Assembly (NCBI GenBank): GCA_947629895.1
Contig: CANRFP010000049.1
Location: 1 to 9,240, forward strand
Direction of reading: 5' to 3'
DNA length: 9,240 bases
Origin: an uncultured Clostridia bacterium
Lineage (GTDB): Bacteria > Bacillota_A > Clostridia > Christensenellales > UBA1242
Of the stretch, positions 1 through 6,858 are shown piece by piece. Under the pieces are notes generated by a model. It saw only the letters and a list, made by a program, of their open reading frames with translations, ran no database searches and was not told where the DNA came from. Both the position numbers and the translations under genes were made by a program. Every line of letters starts with the position of its first letter. Positions within the stretch are counted from its first letter, which is position 1.

Positions 1-147
1 TGACATCAAAACAAGGTCTAAGCCCGCTTTGTCGGCTTCATCTTGCGCGCTATCTTTGGATAAAACGCCAAGTTGCTCTCCGTTTTCGCCAATAAGCCTA
101 ACTTCTTTGGCTGTGATTTGGTTGTTGATTAACAGTTCTTTAAAAAT
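1..147 (-). CDS. infC: Translation initiation factor IF-3, N-terminal part (cut by window edge)
   Basis: The first 49 codons of IF-3 are present; the rest lies beyond base 1. The translation reads MFKELLINNQITAKEV and continues with RLIGENGEQLGVLS, matching the conserved IF-3 N-terminal signature (INNQI-AKEVRLI--NGEQLG). IF-3 binds the 30S subunit, prevents premature 50S joining and checks the start codon. The start is ATT at 147-145: a good Shine-Dalgarno AAGGAG (162-157) lies 9 bases upstream, and the frame contains no ATG, GTG or TTG between the in-frame stop at 213-211 and this point. An AUU start is known for infC in Escherichia coli and Bacillus relatives, where it supports autoregulation by IF-3. 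In Firmicutes infC is normally followed by rpmI and rplT, which would lie outside the window. Identity is very secure; the exact start is nearly so. Confidence 0.95.
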   Translation of the reverse strand, partial: MFKELLINNQITAKEVRLIGENGEQLGVLSKDSAQDEADKAGLDLVLMS

Positions 148-285
148 TGTCGTAATCTCCTTTATAAAAAATTTGGTAGGACGAGAAGCCCCACCAAATA
201 ATAAAAACCATTAAAATTTTTATAAATTTGTGACCAAATCAAAACGAAATTCGATTGGTGAGAAGGGAACTTCTACTTTCTTACT
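148..285 (-). promoter_or_regulatory. infC mRNA leader with mutually exclusive hairpins (L20-type attenuator candidate)
   Basis: This is a leader of about 135 bases between the predicted transcription start (about 285-283) and the infC start codon. In RNA orientation it can form a short hairpin (274-261, five pairs, AGAAG/CTTCT), then a hairpin at 259-233 (ACCAATCGAA pairing with TTTTGATTTGGT, ten pairs and one bulge), then a terminator hairpin (198-172). The arm at 263-255 (TCTCACCAA) can instead pair over nine positions, two of them G-U, with 197-189 (TTGGTGGGG). That would open both the second hairpin and the terminator, acting as an antiterminator. In Bacillus the infC-rpmI-rplT leader is controlled by ribosomal protein L20 through premature termination. 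I infer the same type of control here from position and architecture; I cannot confirm an L20 binding site by eye. Confidence 0.6.
166..198 (-). terminator. Attenuator terminator in the infC leader
   Basis: In RNA orientation TTTGGTGGG (198-190) pairs with CCTACCAAA (180-172) over nine positions, one of them G-U. The loop is nine bases, and six U follow directly (171-166). This is the classical intrinsic terminator layout. It lies inside the leader, only three bases before the Shine-Dalgarno, so it must be conditional rather than an end-of-gene terminator. Confidence 0.7.
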
Positions 286-290
286 GCCAT

Positions 291-320
291 ATCTTAACAC
301 AAACAAACAAGCCTTGTCAA
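291..320 (-). promoter_or_regulatory. Sigma-A promoter of infC
   Basis: The -35 box is a perfect TTGACA (320-315) and the -10 box is TAAGAT (296-291), separated by 18 bases. Transcription should start near 285-283. The -35 box overlaps the TGA stop codon of the upstream membrane-protein gene (319-317), so the two genes are packed with no spare DNA, yet infC has its own start of transcription. Confidence 0.75.
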
Positions 321-883
321 CTGTTTTTTTTATTTTTTTTAAGTTTATTGAAAATATTTTTCAAGAACATAATTGGCGTTGTTTCAAATATGCTTGCGGT
401 TTTCATGACAATATTAACGCAATTTTCCACCGCATAGCCCTTCATTATTGCCTTGCCAAAGATGGTTAAGCCGGCAATTAAGGAACTTACAAGGCACGTG
501 ACAATGAAGTATAGGTTGGAATTATATAGATGCATATTCACAACCAAACTCACCCCGCCTGCGCCGCTTAAAATTCCGCAAATGTCGCCCACAACATCTC
601 CACAAAAGGAAGAAACTTTGTTTGTGTTTTTGCAAAAATAAACTGCGGTGTTGTAGCCCTTTTGATTTTTAAACTTGTCCAGCCGCCTGTAATCAAGCGA
701 AGTGACGGCAATGCCAATCATATCAAAAATTGCGCTGACAACAATGAAGAACACAATGACAAAAAGCGACAAGCACACGGGCAGCGAAGGAAACAAACTT
801 TGAGACACCACGCTGAAAACAATTGAAAGCGCAATTGACAGCACAAAAATCCTTACAGACCAATTTAGATTGCTCTTTTTCAT
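317..883 (-). CDS. Small integral membrane protein, CorB-like family of Firmicutes (function unknown)
   Basis: This is a 188-residue protein with hydrophobic segments at about residues 10-28, 34-58, 100-116 and 122-142, and a lysine-rich C-terminal tail (about 174-187) that probably faces the cytoplasm. The stretches FDMIGIAVTS (53-62) and KVSSFCGDVVGDICGILSG (89-107) resemble, from memory, a small membrane family that is common in Clostridia and often labelled a Mg2+/Co2+ transporter CorB-like protein; no transport function is shown by the sequence. The ATG at 883 opens directly into the first hydrophobic segment. It has no Shine-Dalgarno upstream, only A/T-rich bases with a TATAAT at 896-891. 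It lies 52 bases after the 921-residue gene and ends inside the infC promoter. The coding call is firm; the family assignment is moderate. Confidence 0.8.
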   Translation of the reverse strand: MKKSNLNWSVRIFVLSIALSIVFSVVSQSLFPSLPVCLSLFVIVFFIVVSAIFDMIGIAVTSLDYRRLDKFKNQKGYNTAVYFCKNTNKVSSFCGDVVGDICGILSGAGGVSLVVNMHLYNSNLYFIVTCLVSSLIAGLTIFGKAIMKGYAVENCVNIVMKTASIFETTPIMFLKNIFNKLKKNKKNS

Positions 884-935
884 ATATTGTATTATATTTT
901 TCAGTTTGCTTGGTTATTATATTTTTTCAAGCGTT

Positions 936-3701
936 TTATTTTCCGCTTCCGTCTGTTCCTGCCAAATCTCTGTCGGATTTTAAAAGAGTTTCAACAATTC
1001 TGTTGGAAAGTGACTCGTGAAGGGCATAATCAATGTCCTCTTTTCTGCTGCTTAAATATTTAACTTTTTCTGTGTTTAATTCTTGTTTTGTGATGCCTAT
1101 TTGTGATAAGCCTTCCAATTCTTCATCGCTGCATTTGATATAAGTTTCATTTATCACAATTCCAGAGTTTGTCATGTATTCGGCTGAATAATTTAATGCT
1201 CGAAACACCAGCTCTTGATAACGTTTTTGTGGAATCACATAATGCAAAATTCCGCTTAATTGTTTTCGCCAATTTAAGCCAGACATCATTGTTGGAAATT
1301 CACCTCTATAAAATGGACGATGCTCAAAATTTCTGACATTTAAAGAATTTTGCATGTTTTTCTCAACCATTTGGTCATGTGTTGTATAAGCGGAAAGAAA
1401 TTCAGTCATTTTTTGAAAGAGAACTCTTGTTGTTGTGCAAACCTTTATAAATTGGTCATCAAACAACATAGAATTGTTTACATCGTTCCAAAGCTTGGTT
1501 GGGATGATTAATTCTTTTCGAGTTGGGAAATAAATTTGTGCATATTTTTCAATGGAAGCGCAAATAATGGAAACAGCCACGTCCATTTTGGAATGACATG
1601 AACGGAAATCTTCAAATTTAATTGTTCTTAAAATAGGTTTCGCTGCTTCAAAGCCATCTATTTGATGCAGTGTTGTGTTCATGATTTTTAACGCACTTTC
1701 TTTGTTTTCATTTAAAAATTTGAAAGCGGTTTTCAACTGTTCAGTTGAAGCAGGCAAAAATTCATCTCCACGTAAAGAATAATACACAAAATTTAGCGTT
1801 GACACAAAATCACACATCAATTTAAAATCAATTTTATCAAGCTCCCTGCCAAAAGTTTGATAACCCTTAATAAACTCATCAATGTTGCATATATTTGCAA
1901 ATTTTTTCCCATTTTGTTCGTCATAAATATATTTATATCTTGTTAATAGTTCAACAATTGGGTCATCACTGTCTGCACATTCAATCTCTGCTTGGCGCAT
2001 GAGTTCTTCAATTCTTTCATCAGTTATTGCATTTGCTCTTTCAAAAGAATTTTTTGCCTTTTGTGGCTTTTCTTTCACAAAGTCAAGTAAAGCCTGCAAA
2101 GTTGCTTCTGCCCTTTCCTTTTCATCGTGCGACAACTTTTTAAGAGCCGATTCCACTTCTGAAAATTCTGGAGAATTTGTGTTGCCTTCATGTTGTATGG
2201 TTATGCTGTGAGTTCTAGGCTTTCTCTCTTTTTTCTGATTACCATTCACAACATCATGCAACTTTTCAATGGCATCGTTCTCTTCAACTTTGCCAAAAAA
2301 TTGTGCAGTGTTGGAAGCAATGTATGTTACCAAATTTTTTCCATTTGGATGTTCTGCTTGGATGAATTTTGCGGCTTTAAAAATGAAATCAACATATTTT
2401 GGATTTGCGTTTAAAATGTTGAAGTCGCCCATAAGCGCAAGTGCGTTTTCTGCGCCAACAGCCGAAAGCAAAACATCTTTAACAATGTTTAGTCCTTCAA
2501 TTTTTTCAGCTTTTAAACCGTCAATTTTGTCAAGTTGTTTAAAATCATAACATATTTTTTCAACTTGTTTTTTCACATAATCTGGCTCAACAACAAGCCC
2601 GGTTTCTTCAAGCAATTCGGTTAAAACAACAGCGTAAAAATCTTCAAAATCTTGTGTTTTTTTAGGGTCACAAGAAACAATGGATGGCTTTTTGATTATC
2701 TCTTGTGCAAGTTCTGCTTTTGTCAAATATCCCGTTTCCACAAACCTTTTCTCTAATGCAGAAATATTCTCAGCAATCATCACAGGGTTTTGAAGCAAAA
2801 TTGTTGGATATGTTCTAAAAAATTCGCTCAAATCTTTGCTTGTTGCCTTGTCATATGCCTTCAAAGCATCTCCAAGAGTGTTGATTAACGGCTGAACATT
2901 TTTTTGCCTATACAAACTTATAAGAGTTGAAACTTGCAAAACTTCTTGAACATCTTTCAATGAAAACAATTTGAAGTTTTTTGGCTCAGCACCACCCTCT
3001 TTGTAAAAAGGATTTTCATACACTTTTCCAATAATCCCATGCAGCATAGTGTTAAATTTGTCAAGTTTCATGCCCTTTAAGTTTGTTAATGTAACCCATT
3101 TTATTGGGTCAATTCCAAACAATTTTGCTCGCTTTAAAATTGGATAAAAATCCTTTGGCAAAGCAGTTTCATCATTTTGAGTTTTGTTTATGATAAAATC
3201 AATAAGTTTTTTAACCATTTTGCGTGCTTCTTGGCGCCTTTCAGAAACATCAATGCAAGATAAACGCTTTAAAAACTTCTTTTTATCCTCTTCAGTGAAG
3301 TTTTCAATTCTATTATAAATTTCAATTTTGCGTTCTTCATCTGTTTGTCCAACAATTGGCTCATATCCAAGTTCCTTAAAAATTTGTGGCCGAAAAATAA
3401 GGGCATACAAGCCTTTTTCGCTTGAGAAAAACCCTTTGTTGTCCTCGTCAAGATTGGCAAGATTTTGAACCGTTTGAGAAATCTGCTCAATTTTTTCTGA
3501 AGGGCAGTTTGCAATAATCATGGAAATATATTTTCTTGTTTCCTCATCGGAAAGATAAAAATTTTCTTCAAACAATTTCTTAAAGTCGTCAACAAAAAGG
3601 CTGAGCATTTCATCTTCGTTGCAAAATTCGTCAATTTCTTCCCAAGAGAGCAAATCTTTTTTTGTGAAATCTATTTTTTTTATTTTTTCGCTTTTGGCCA
3701 T
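936..3701 (-). CDS. Large helix-rich protein of unknown function (921 residues), with mTERF-like repeats
   Basis: I do not recognise this gene. It encodes a long, charged, predominantly helical protein rich in Lys and Glu. There is no signal peptide and no membrane segment, so it is probably cytoplasmic. The N-terminal two thirds looks like tandem helical units. Residues about 291-356 contain two units of the form FFRTYPTILLQNP and IIKKPSIVSCDPKK, each followed by an amphipathic helix; a weaker unit is at 421-445 (MGDFNILNANP). This resembles mTERF-type repeats but could be another alpha-solenoid. A polar linker lies at about 487-512. The C-terminal part (about 580-905) is aromatic-rich, with HRPFYRGEFPTMMSGLNWRK at 794-813. 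The start is an ATG with GGAGG seven bases upstream. It has its own sigma-A promoter and lies between proS and a membrane-protein gene. G+C in sampled lines is roughly one third, lower than most sampled proS lines. Confidence 0.85.
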   Translation of the reverse strand: MAKSEKIKKIDFTKKDLLSWEEIDEFCNEDEMLSLFVDDFKKLFEENFYLSDEETRKYISMIIANCPSEKIEQISQTVQNLANLDEDNKGFFSSEKGLYALIFRPQIFKELGYEPIVGQTDEERKIEIYNRIENFTEEDKKKFLKRLSCIDVSERRQEARKMVKKLIDFIINKTQNDETALPKDFYPILKRAKLFGIDPIKWVTLTNLKGMKLDKFNTMLHGIIGKVYENPFYKEGGAEPKNFKLFSLKDVQEVLQVSTLISLYRQKNVQPLINTLGDALKAYDKATSKDLSEFFRTYPTILLQNPVMIAENISALEKRFVETGYLTKAELAQEIIKKPSIVSCDPKKTQDFEDFYAVVLTELLEETGLVVEPDYVKKQVEKICYDFKQLDKIDGLKAEKIEGLNIVKDVLLSAVGAENALALMGDFNILNANPKYVDFIFKAAKFIQAEHPNGKNLVTYIASNTAQFFGKVEENDAIEKLHDVVNGNQKKERKPRTHSITIQHEGNTNSPEFSEVESALKKLSHDEKERAEATLQALLDFVKEKPQKAKNSFERANAITDERIEELMRQAEIECADSDDPIVELLTRYKYIYDEQNGKKFANICNIDEFIKGYQTFGRELDKIDFKLMCDFVSTLNFVYYSLRGDEFLPASTEQLKTAFKFLNENKESALKIMNTTLHQIDGFEAAKPILRTIKFEDFRSCHSKMDVAVSIICASIEKYAQIYFPTRKELIIPTKLWNDVNNSMLFDDQFIKVCTTTRVLFQKMTEFLSAYTTHDQMVEKNMQNSLNVRNFEHRPFYRGEFPTMMSGLNWRKQLSGILHYVIPQKRYQELVFRALNYSAEYMTNSGIVINETYIKCSDEELEGLSQIGITKQELNTEKVKYLSSRKEDIDYALHESLSNRIVETLLKSDRDLAGTDGSGK

Positions 3702-3702
3702 G

Positions 3703-3748
3703 AAAAAACCTCCATATCTGCCTCATTTTATCACACATATGGAGGTTT
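3703..3748 (-). terminator. Terminator hairpin after proS, enclosing the next promoter and RBS
   Basis: In RNA orientation AAACCTCCATAT (3748-3737) and ATATGGAGGTTT (3717-3706) are perfectly complementary (12 pairs) around a 19-base loop. A run of six U, partly inside the stem, ends at 3703. It begins eight bases after the proS stop codon and points in the direction of transcription. It is the only intrinsic terminator candidate after the spoIIIA-proS unit. The loop is long and the U-run short, so efficiency is uncertain. On the plus strand the hairpin is followed by only three T, so it should act in one direction. Confidence 0.6.
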
Positions 3749-3753
3749 GTCAA
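3725..3753 (-). promoter_or_regulatory. Sigma-A promoter of the 921-residue gene
   Basis: The -35 box is a perfect TTGACA (3753-3748) and the -10 box is TAAAAT (3730-3725), with an ideal 17-base spacer. Transcription should start near 3718, giving a leader of about 17 bases that carries GGAGG (3713-3709) seven bases before the ATG. The -10 box lies in the loop of the hairpin that follows proS. RNA made from this promoter lacks the 5' arm of the hairpin, leaving the ribosome binding site free. Confidence 0.8.
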
Positions 3754-3755
3754 TA

Positions 3756-5486
3756 TTAAATTTTTGACATTATTTGGTCTGTTTCGTCTTGAATAATGCA
3801 CTTCAATTCGGAAATAAGTTCTGGCAACTTCACAAAAAACTTCTCGCCGCTTTCCCGCATTGTTATTTCCGCTTCACCATTTGCAATGGTTTTTGGGCTG
3901 ATAACAACCCTGATTGGCACGCCCATAAGTTCACTGTCAGTAAGTTTTATGCCGGCAGAGACGTTTCGTTCATCATAAAGCACTTCAATGCCACTCTCTT
4001 GCATGCTTTTGTAAAACTCTTCCGCAACAGCCGAAACGTTTTCGTCATCCATTCTAAGAGGGCAAAGATGAACCTGCCAAGGCGCAATTGTCATTGGCCA
4101 AACAAGGCCCTTATCATCGCCTTTTTCCTCAATTATGCTTGCAAGAGACCTTCCCACTCCAATTCCATAGCAGCCCATGATTGGCTCTCTTGCAACGCCG
4201 TCTGCCATGTTCACTTTCATTCCCATAGCCTTTGTGTAACGCGTGCCAAGTTGGAAGATGTTTCCAATTTCAATGCCTCTTGTGAGAGTTAATTTTTCGC
4301 CACAATGAACGCAAGTTTGCCCCTCTTTAACAAGTGCAATGTCCACAAATTCAACATTTGGCAAATCGCGTTGCATAGAAACATTTTTGATGTGAAAATC
4401 CGCTTTATTTGCTCCCGTGACAAAACTTCCCAAATTTTTTAGGGATTTGTCAAAGAACACATGGCTGCCCTCTGGCAAATTTAAATTCAAACATCCAATA
4501 TTTCCGGCTGGCAAGCCAAATTTATCTGTGTCCATGATTGAAAGTTCGCTTCTGACAAGTTTTTGAAGTTTCAATTCGTTGATTTCGCAGTCCCCGCGCA
4601 AAAAAGCCACAACGGCGCTTCCGTCAGTGTCGGCAGTGTAGCAAACTGCTTTTGCTGTGTGAGTTTTGTCAGTTTCCAAAAAGGCGCAAACCTCATCAAT
4701 GGAGTGTGCGTTTCCTGTGAAAACTTCTTCCATTTCGCCTGTTTGAGTGCTGTCGTTTTCCTCGCAAACGCTCACGGCAACTTCCATGTTGCTTGAATAG
4801 TGGCATTTTGGACAAATAACCAAACTGTCCTCGCCGGCAGGTGTGACAGCCATATATTCGTGCGAAACTTTGCCGCCCATCATGCCGTTGTCGCCCTCAA
4901 CCACAACAAAATTTTGAAAGCCTATGCGTTTGTAAATGCGAACATAGGCATCATAAACTTTTTTGTAATAAGAATCCAAATCTTCTTGCGTTGCGTGGAA
5001 AGAATAGGCGTCTTTCATTGTGAATTCTCTTGCCCGAATAAGCCCGCCCCTTGCACGTGGTTCATCGCGGAACTTTGTTTGAATTTGATAAACCATAAGA
5101 GGCAAATCCTCATGGCTTGGCACATTGTTCATGGCGGTGAACACTGCCGCCTCTTCATGCGTCATTCCAAGCACCATATCATGCCCGGCGCGGTCTTTAA
5201 GGCGTGCCATTTCGCTTTTGATTGAACTGTATCTTCCGCTCATGTCCCAAAGTTCACGAGGCATAACCACAGGAAACAGCACTTCCTGTCCGCCCACTTT
5301 GTTCATTTCGTCACGGATGATGTCTTGTATTTTCAAACTTACCCTTTGGGCTGGTGGCAAAAGAGAAAAAATTCCTGCGCTGATTTGCTTTATGTAGCCA
5401 GCACGCAAAAGCAATATATGACTTTTAAGGTTTGCCCCGTTTGGAGTTTCCTTAACCCTTGTTCCAAGCAATTTTCCAAGTTTCAT
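3756..5486 (-). CDS. proS: Prolyl-tRNA synthetase, bacterial type with editing domain
   Basis: This class II aminoacyl-tRNA synthetase (576 residues, usual length for the bacterial form) charges tRNA-Pro with proline in the cytoplasm. Motif 1 lies at about residues 40-76, ending in VLFPVVMP. The TxE loop is MTHEEA at 108-113. Motif 2 is at 138-164 (KFRDEPRARGG and REFTMKDAYSFH). The inserted editing domain spans about 225-405, including K279 in HTAKAV and the FVTGANKADFH segment at 355-365. Motif 3 contains GCYGIGVGRS at 438-447. The anticodon-binding domain follows from about 470 (VLYDERNVSAGIKL at 502-515). Cysteine pairs C225/C228 and C392/C395 flank the editing domain and may bind a metal. 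The ATG overlaps the xseB stop by four bases (ATGA), with AGGAGG seven bases upstream, so translation is probably coupled to xseB. Identification is certain. Confidence 0.97.
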   Translation of the reverse strand: MKLGKLLGTRVKETPNGANLKSHILLLRAGYIKQISAGIFSLLPPAQRVSLKIQDIIRDEMNKVGGQEVLFPVVMPRELWDMSGRYSSIKSEMARLKDRAGHDMVLGMTHEEAAVFTAMNNVPSHEDLPLMVYQIQTKFRDEPRARGGLIRAREFTMKDAYSFHATQEDLDSYYKKVYDAYVRIYKRIGFQNFVVVEGDNGMMGGKVSHEYMAVTPAGEDSLVICPKCHYSSNMEVAVSVCEENDSTQTGEMEEVFTGNAHSIDEVCAFLETDKTHTAKAVCYTADTDGSAVVAFLRGDCEINELKLQKLVRSELSIMDTDKFGLPAGNIGCLNLNLPEGSHVFFDKSLKNLGSFVTGANKADFHIKNVSMQRDLPNVEFVDIALVKEGQTCVHCGEKLTLTRGIEIGNIFQLGTRYTKAMGMKVNMADGVAREPIMGCYGIGVGRSLASIIEEKGDDKGLVWPMTIAPWQVHLCPLRMDDENVSAVAEEFYKSMQESGIEVLYDERNVSAGIKLTDSELMGVPIRVVISPKTIANGEAEITMRESGEKFFVKLPELISELKCIIQDETDQIMSKI

Positions 5487-5680
5487 ACTTCCTCCTCCTG
5501 TTCCAAATCTTTCTTAATTTGATAAAGTTTTCCTGTTGTTTTTTTAAGTTCTTCCTGTGCAAATTTTGAAAGTTCACTTGCCCTCTCAAAAAGTTTTTGA
5601 GCCTCAGCAAGCGGGAGGTTTCCGTTTTCAAGTTTAACAATTATTTCTTCAATTTCTTTTATCGCATCTTCATATGTCAT
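5483..5680 (-). CDS. xseB: Exodeoxyribonuclease VII small subunit
   Basis: This 65-residue protein fits the XseB family in length and pattern: TYEDAIKEIEEIIVKLENG at 2-20, then LPLAEAQKLFERASEL at 22-37 and a charged helix to the end. The family forms a helical hairpin that binds several copies to one XseA, making exonuclease VII, which degrades single-stranded DNA from both ends into oligonucleotides. It overlaps xseA by four bases (ATGA) and proS by four bases, with AGGAG nine bases before its ATG, so the two exonuclease subunits should be made in step. Confidence 0.95.
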   Translation of the reverse strand: MTYEDAIKEIEEIIVKLENGNLPLAEAQKLFERASELSKFAQEELKKTTGKLYQIKKDLEQEEEV

Positions 5681-6858
5681 TTTTTCTTCTCCTTAATTTC
5701 AGCCAAAATTTGACCGTCAATCATATTTATTTCAATTTCGCTTCCCAAAATTTCCGACAATTTTGAAATAGGTTTTCCTTTTTCCTCTATTTTAGCATAT
5801 CCCAGCCGCAAAATGTCAAGCGGATTGAGTTTATCAAGGCGTGCAAGTTTAAGTTTCAGCTCAAAATCGGCTTTTGTGACAAAATTTTCCAATTTTCCCC
5901 CAAGGGATAACTTCAATTTCTCAAGTTTTGCCTGCCTATCTTCGCAAAAATCCTCCATAAAACTTACAAGCAACCTTTTGTCGTTTTGAAATTGGAAGTT
6001 TTTGTCCGCAACATAGTCATCAAGCAGCCTCGAAACCCTGCCAACATCTTTTTTGAGAGCGGCAAACACGTTTTTTGTGTCCTTTGTTAAAAGTTCTGCG
6101 GCCGCACTTGGCGTTGGCGCGCGAAGGTCAGAAACAAAGTCAATTATTGTGAAGTCCGTTTCATGCCCAACAGCCGAAACAATGGGCTTTTGACACTCAA
6201 ATGTTGCCCTTGCCACAATTTCGGTGTTATATGCCGAAAGGTCCTCCAAACTGCCGCCACCTCTTGCAACCACAACCACATCCACTCCGTCATAGTGCGA
6301 AAAAAATTGGATGCCTTTTGCAATTTCATATTCAGCGCCATTGCCCTGAACTTTTGTGTCGAACAAAACGATGTCAATTTGCGGGTCTCTACGCCAAGAA
6401 ACATTTTTTATATCTTGAATAACTGCCCCATCTTTTGATGTCACAACCCCAATTCTTTTCACCACGCTGGGGATTTGTTTTTTGTGTGCAACATCAAAAA
6501 GCCCTTCTTTTTCAAGTTTGTTTTTAAGTTCAACAAAGCGTTGATACAAAATGCCTTCGCCATAAGGCTCAACTTTGTTAACAACAAAATTAAAACGCCC
6601 AGATTTTGTGTAGAAGTTTGGCGAGCCCGTTAAAACAACTTGTTTGCCTTCGCTCACTTCCTCCATAATTTGCGGCAAAAAAGTGACACAAGGCAAAGTG
6701 CTTTCCTCGTCTTTAAGTGAAAAATATGTTGCTTGTTTGCTTTTTGAAACGCCAAAAACTTCTCCAACAATTTTGATGTTATGGAGAAGTTCCTCGCTGT
6801 TAAAGATGTCCTTAACAATGTTATTGAATTTTGTAACAGTTATAATATAATTAGCCAT
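5677..6858 (-). CDS. xseA: Exodeoxyribonuclease VII large subunit
   Basis: This is the catalytic subunit of exonuclease VII (393 residues, slightly shorter than the 400-450 usual in the family). Residues about 3-100 form the OB-fold that binds single-stranded DNA. The nuclease domain follows, with IGVVTSKDGAVIQDI at 136-150, VVARGGGSLEDLSAYN at 196-211, AVGHETDF at 229-236 and DLRAPTPSAAAE at 244-255. These blocks are diagnostic of XseA. A coiled-coil region (about 260-345), which carries XseB in the family, ends in the conserved LNPLDILRLGYA (344-355). The ATG at 6858 lies inside the end of nusB (8-base overlap). The small subunit follows with a 4-base overlap. In Bacillus folD lies between nusB and xseA; here it is absent. 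Confidence 0.96.
   Translation of the reverse strand: MANYIITVTKFNNIVKDIFNSEELLHNIKIVGEVFGVSKSKQATYFSLKDEESTLPCVTFLPQIMEEVSEGKQVVLTGSPNFYTKSGRFNFVVNKVEPYGEGILYQRFVELKNKLEKEGLFDVAHKKQIPSVVKRIGVVTSKDGAVIQDIKNVSWRRDPQIDIVLFDTKVQGNGAEYEIAKGIQFFSHYDGVDVVVVARGGGSLEDLSAYNTEIVARATFECQKPIVSAVGHETDFTIIDFVSDLRAPTPSAAAELLTKDTKNVFAALKKDVGRVSRLLDDYVADKNFQFQNDKRLLVSFMEDFCEDRQAKLEKLKLSLGGKLENFVTKADFELKLKLARLDKLNPLDILRLGYAKIEEKGKPISKLSEILGSEIEINMIDGQILAEIKEKKK

Noticed and set aside
29..214. Plus-strand frame overlapping infC and its leader
   Set aside because: It runs antisense to infC and to the attenuator hairpin, both strongly supported, and has no Shine-Dalgarno.
307..317. Palindrome ACAAG-C-CTTGT in the spacer of the infC promoter as a repressor operator
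   Set aside because: Only five bases per arm, in sequence of low complexity, and no partner site or known regulator motif; likely chance.
3269..3514. An 81-codon minus-strand frame inside the 921-residue gene
   Set aside because: It is an out-of-frame reading of an intact longer gene with no start signal of its own and no sign of a frameshift.
3774..5397. Open frames on the plus strand opposite proS (for example 3774-4292 and 4800-5225)
   Set aside because: They lie wholly antisense to a certain gene, show Cys/His/Phe-rich shadow composition, and lack ribosome binding sites and family features.
6144..6438. Open frames on both strands within xseA
   Set aside because: Shadows of the conserved nuclease domain of xseA, whose frame is unbroken and contains all the family motifs.
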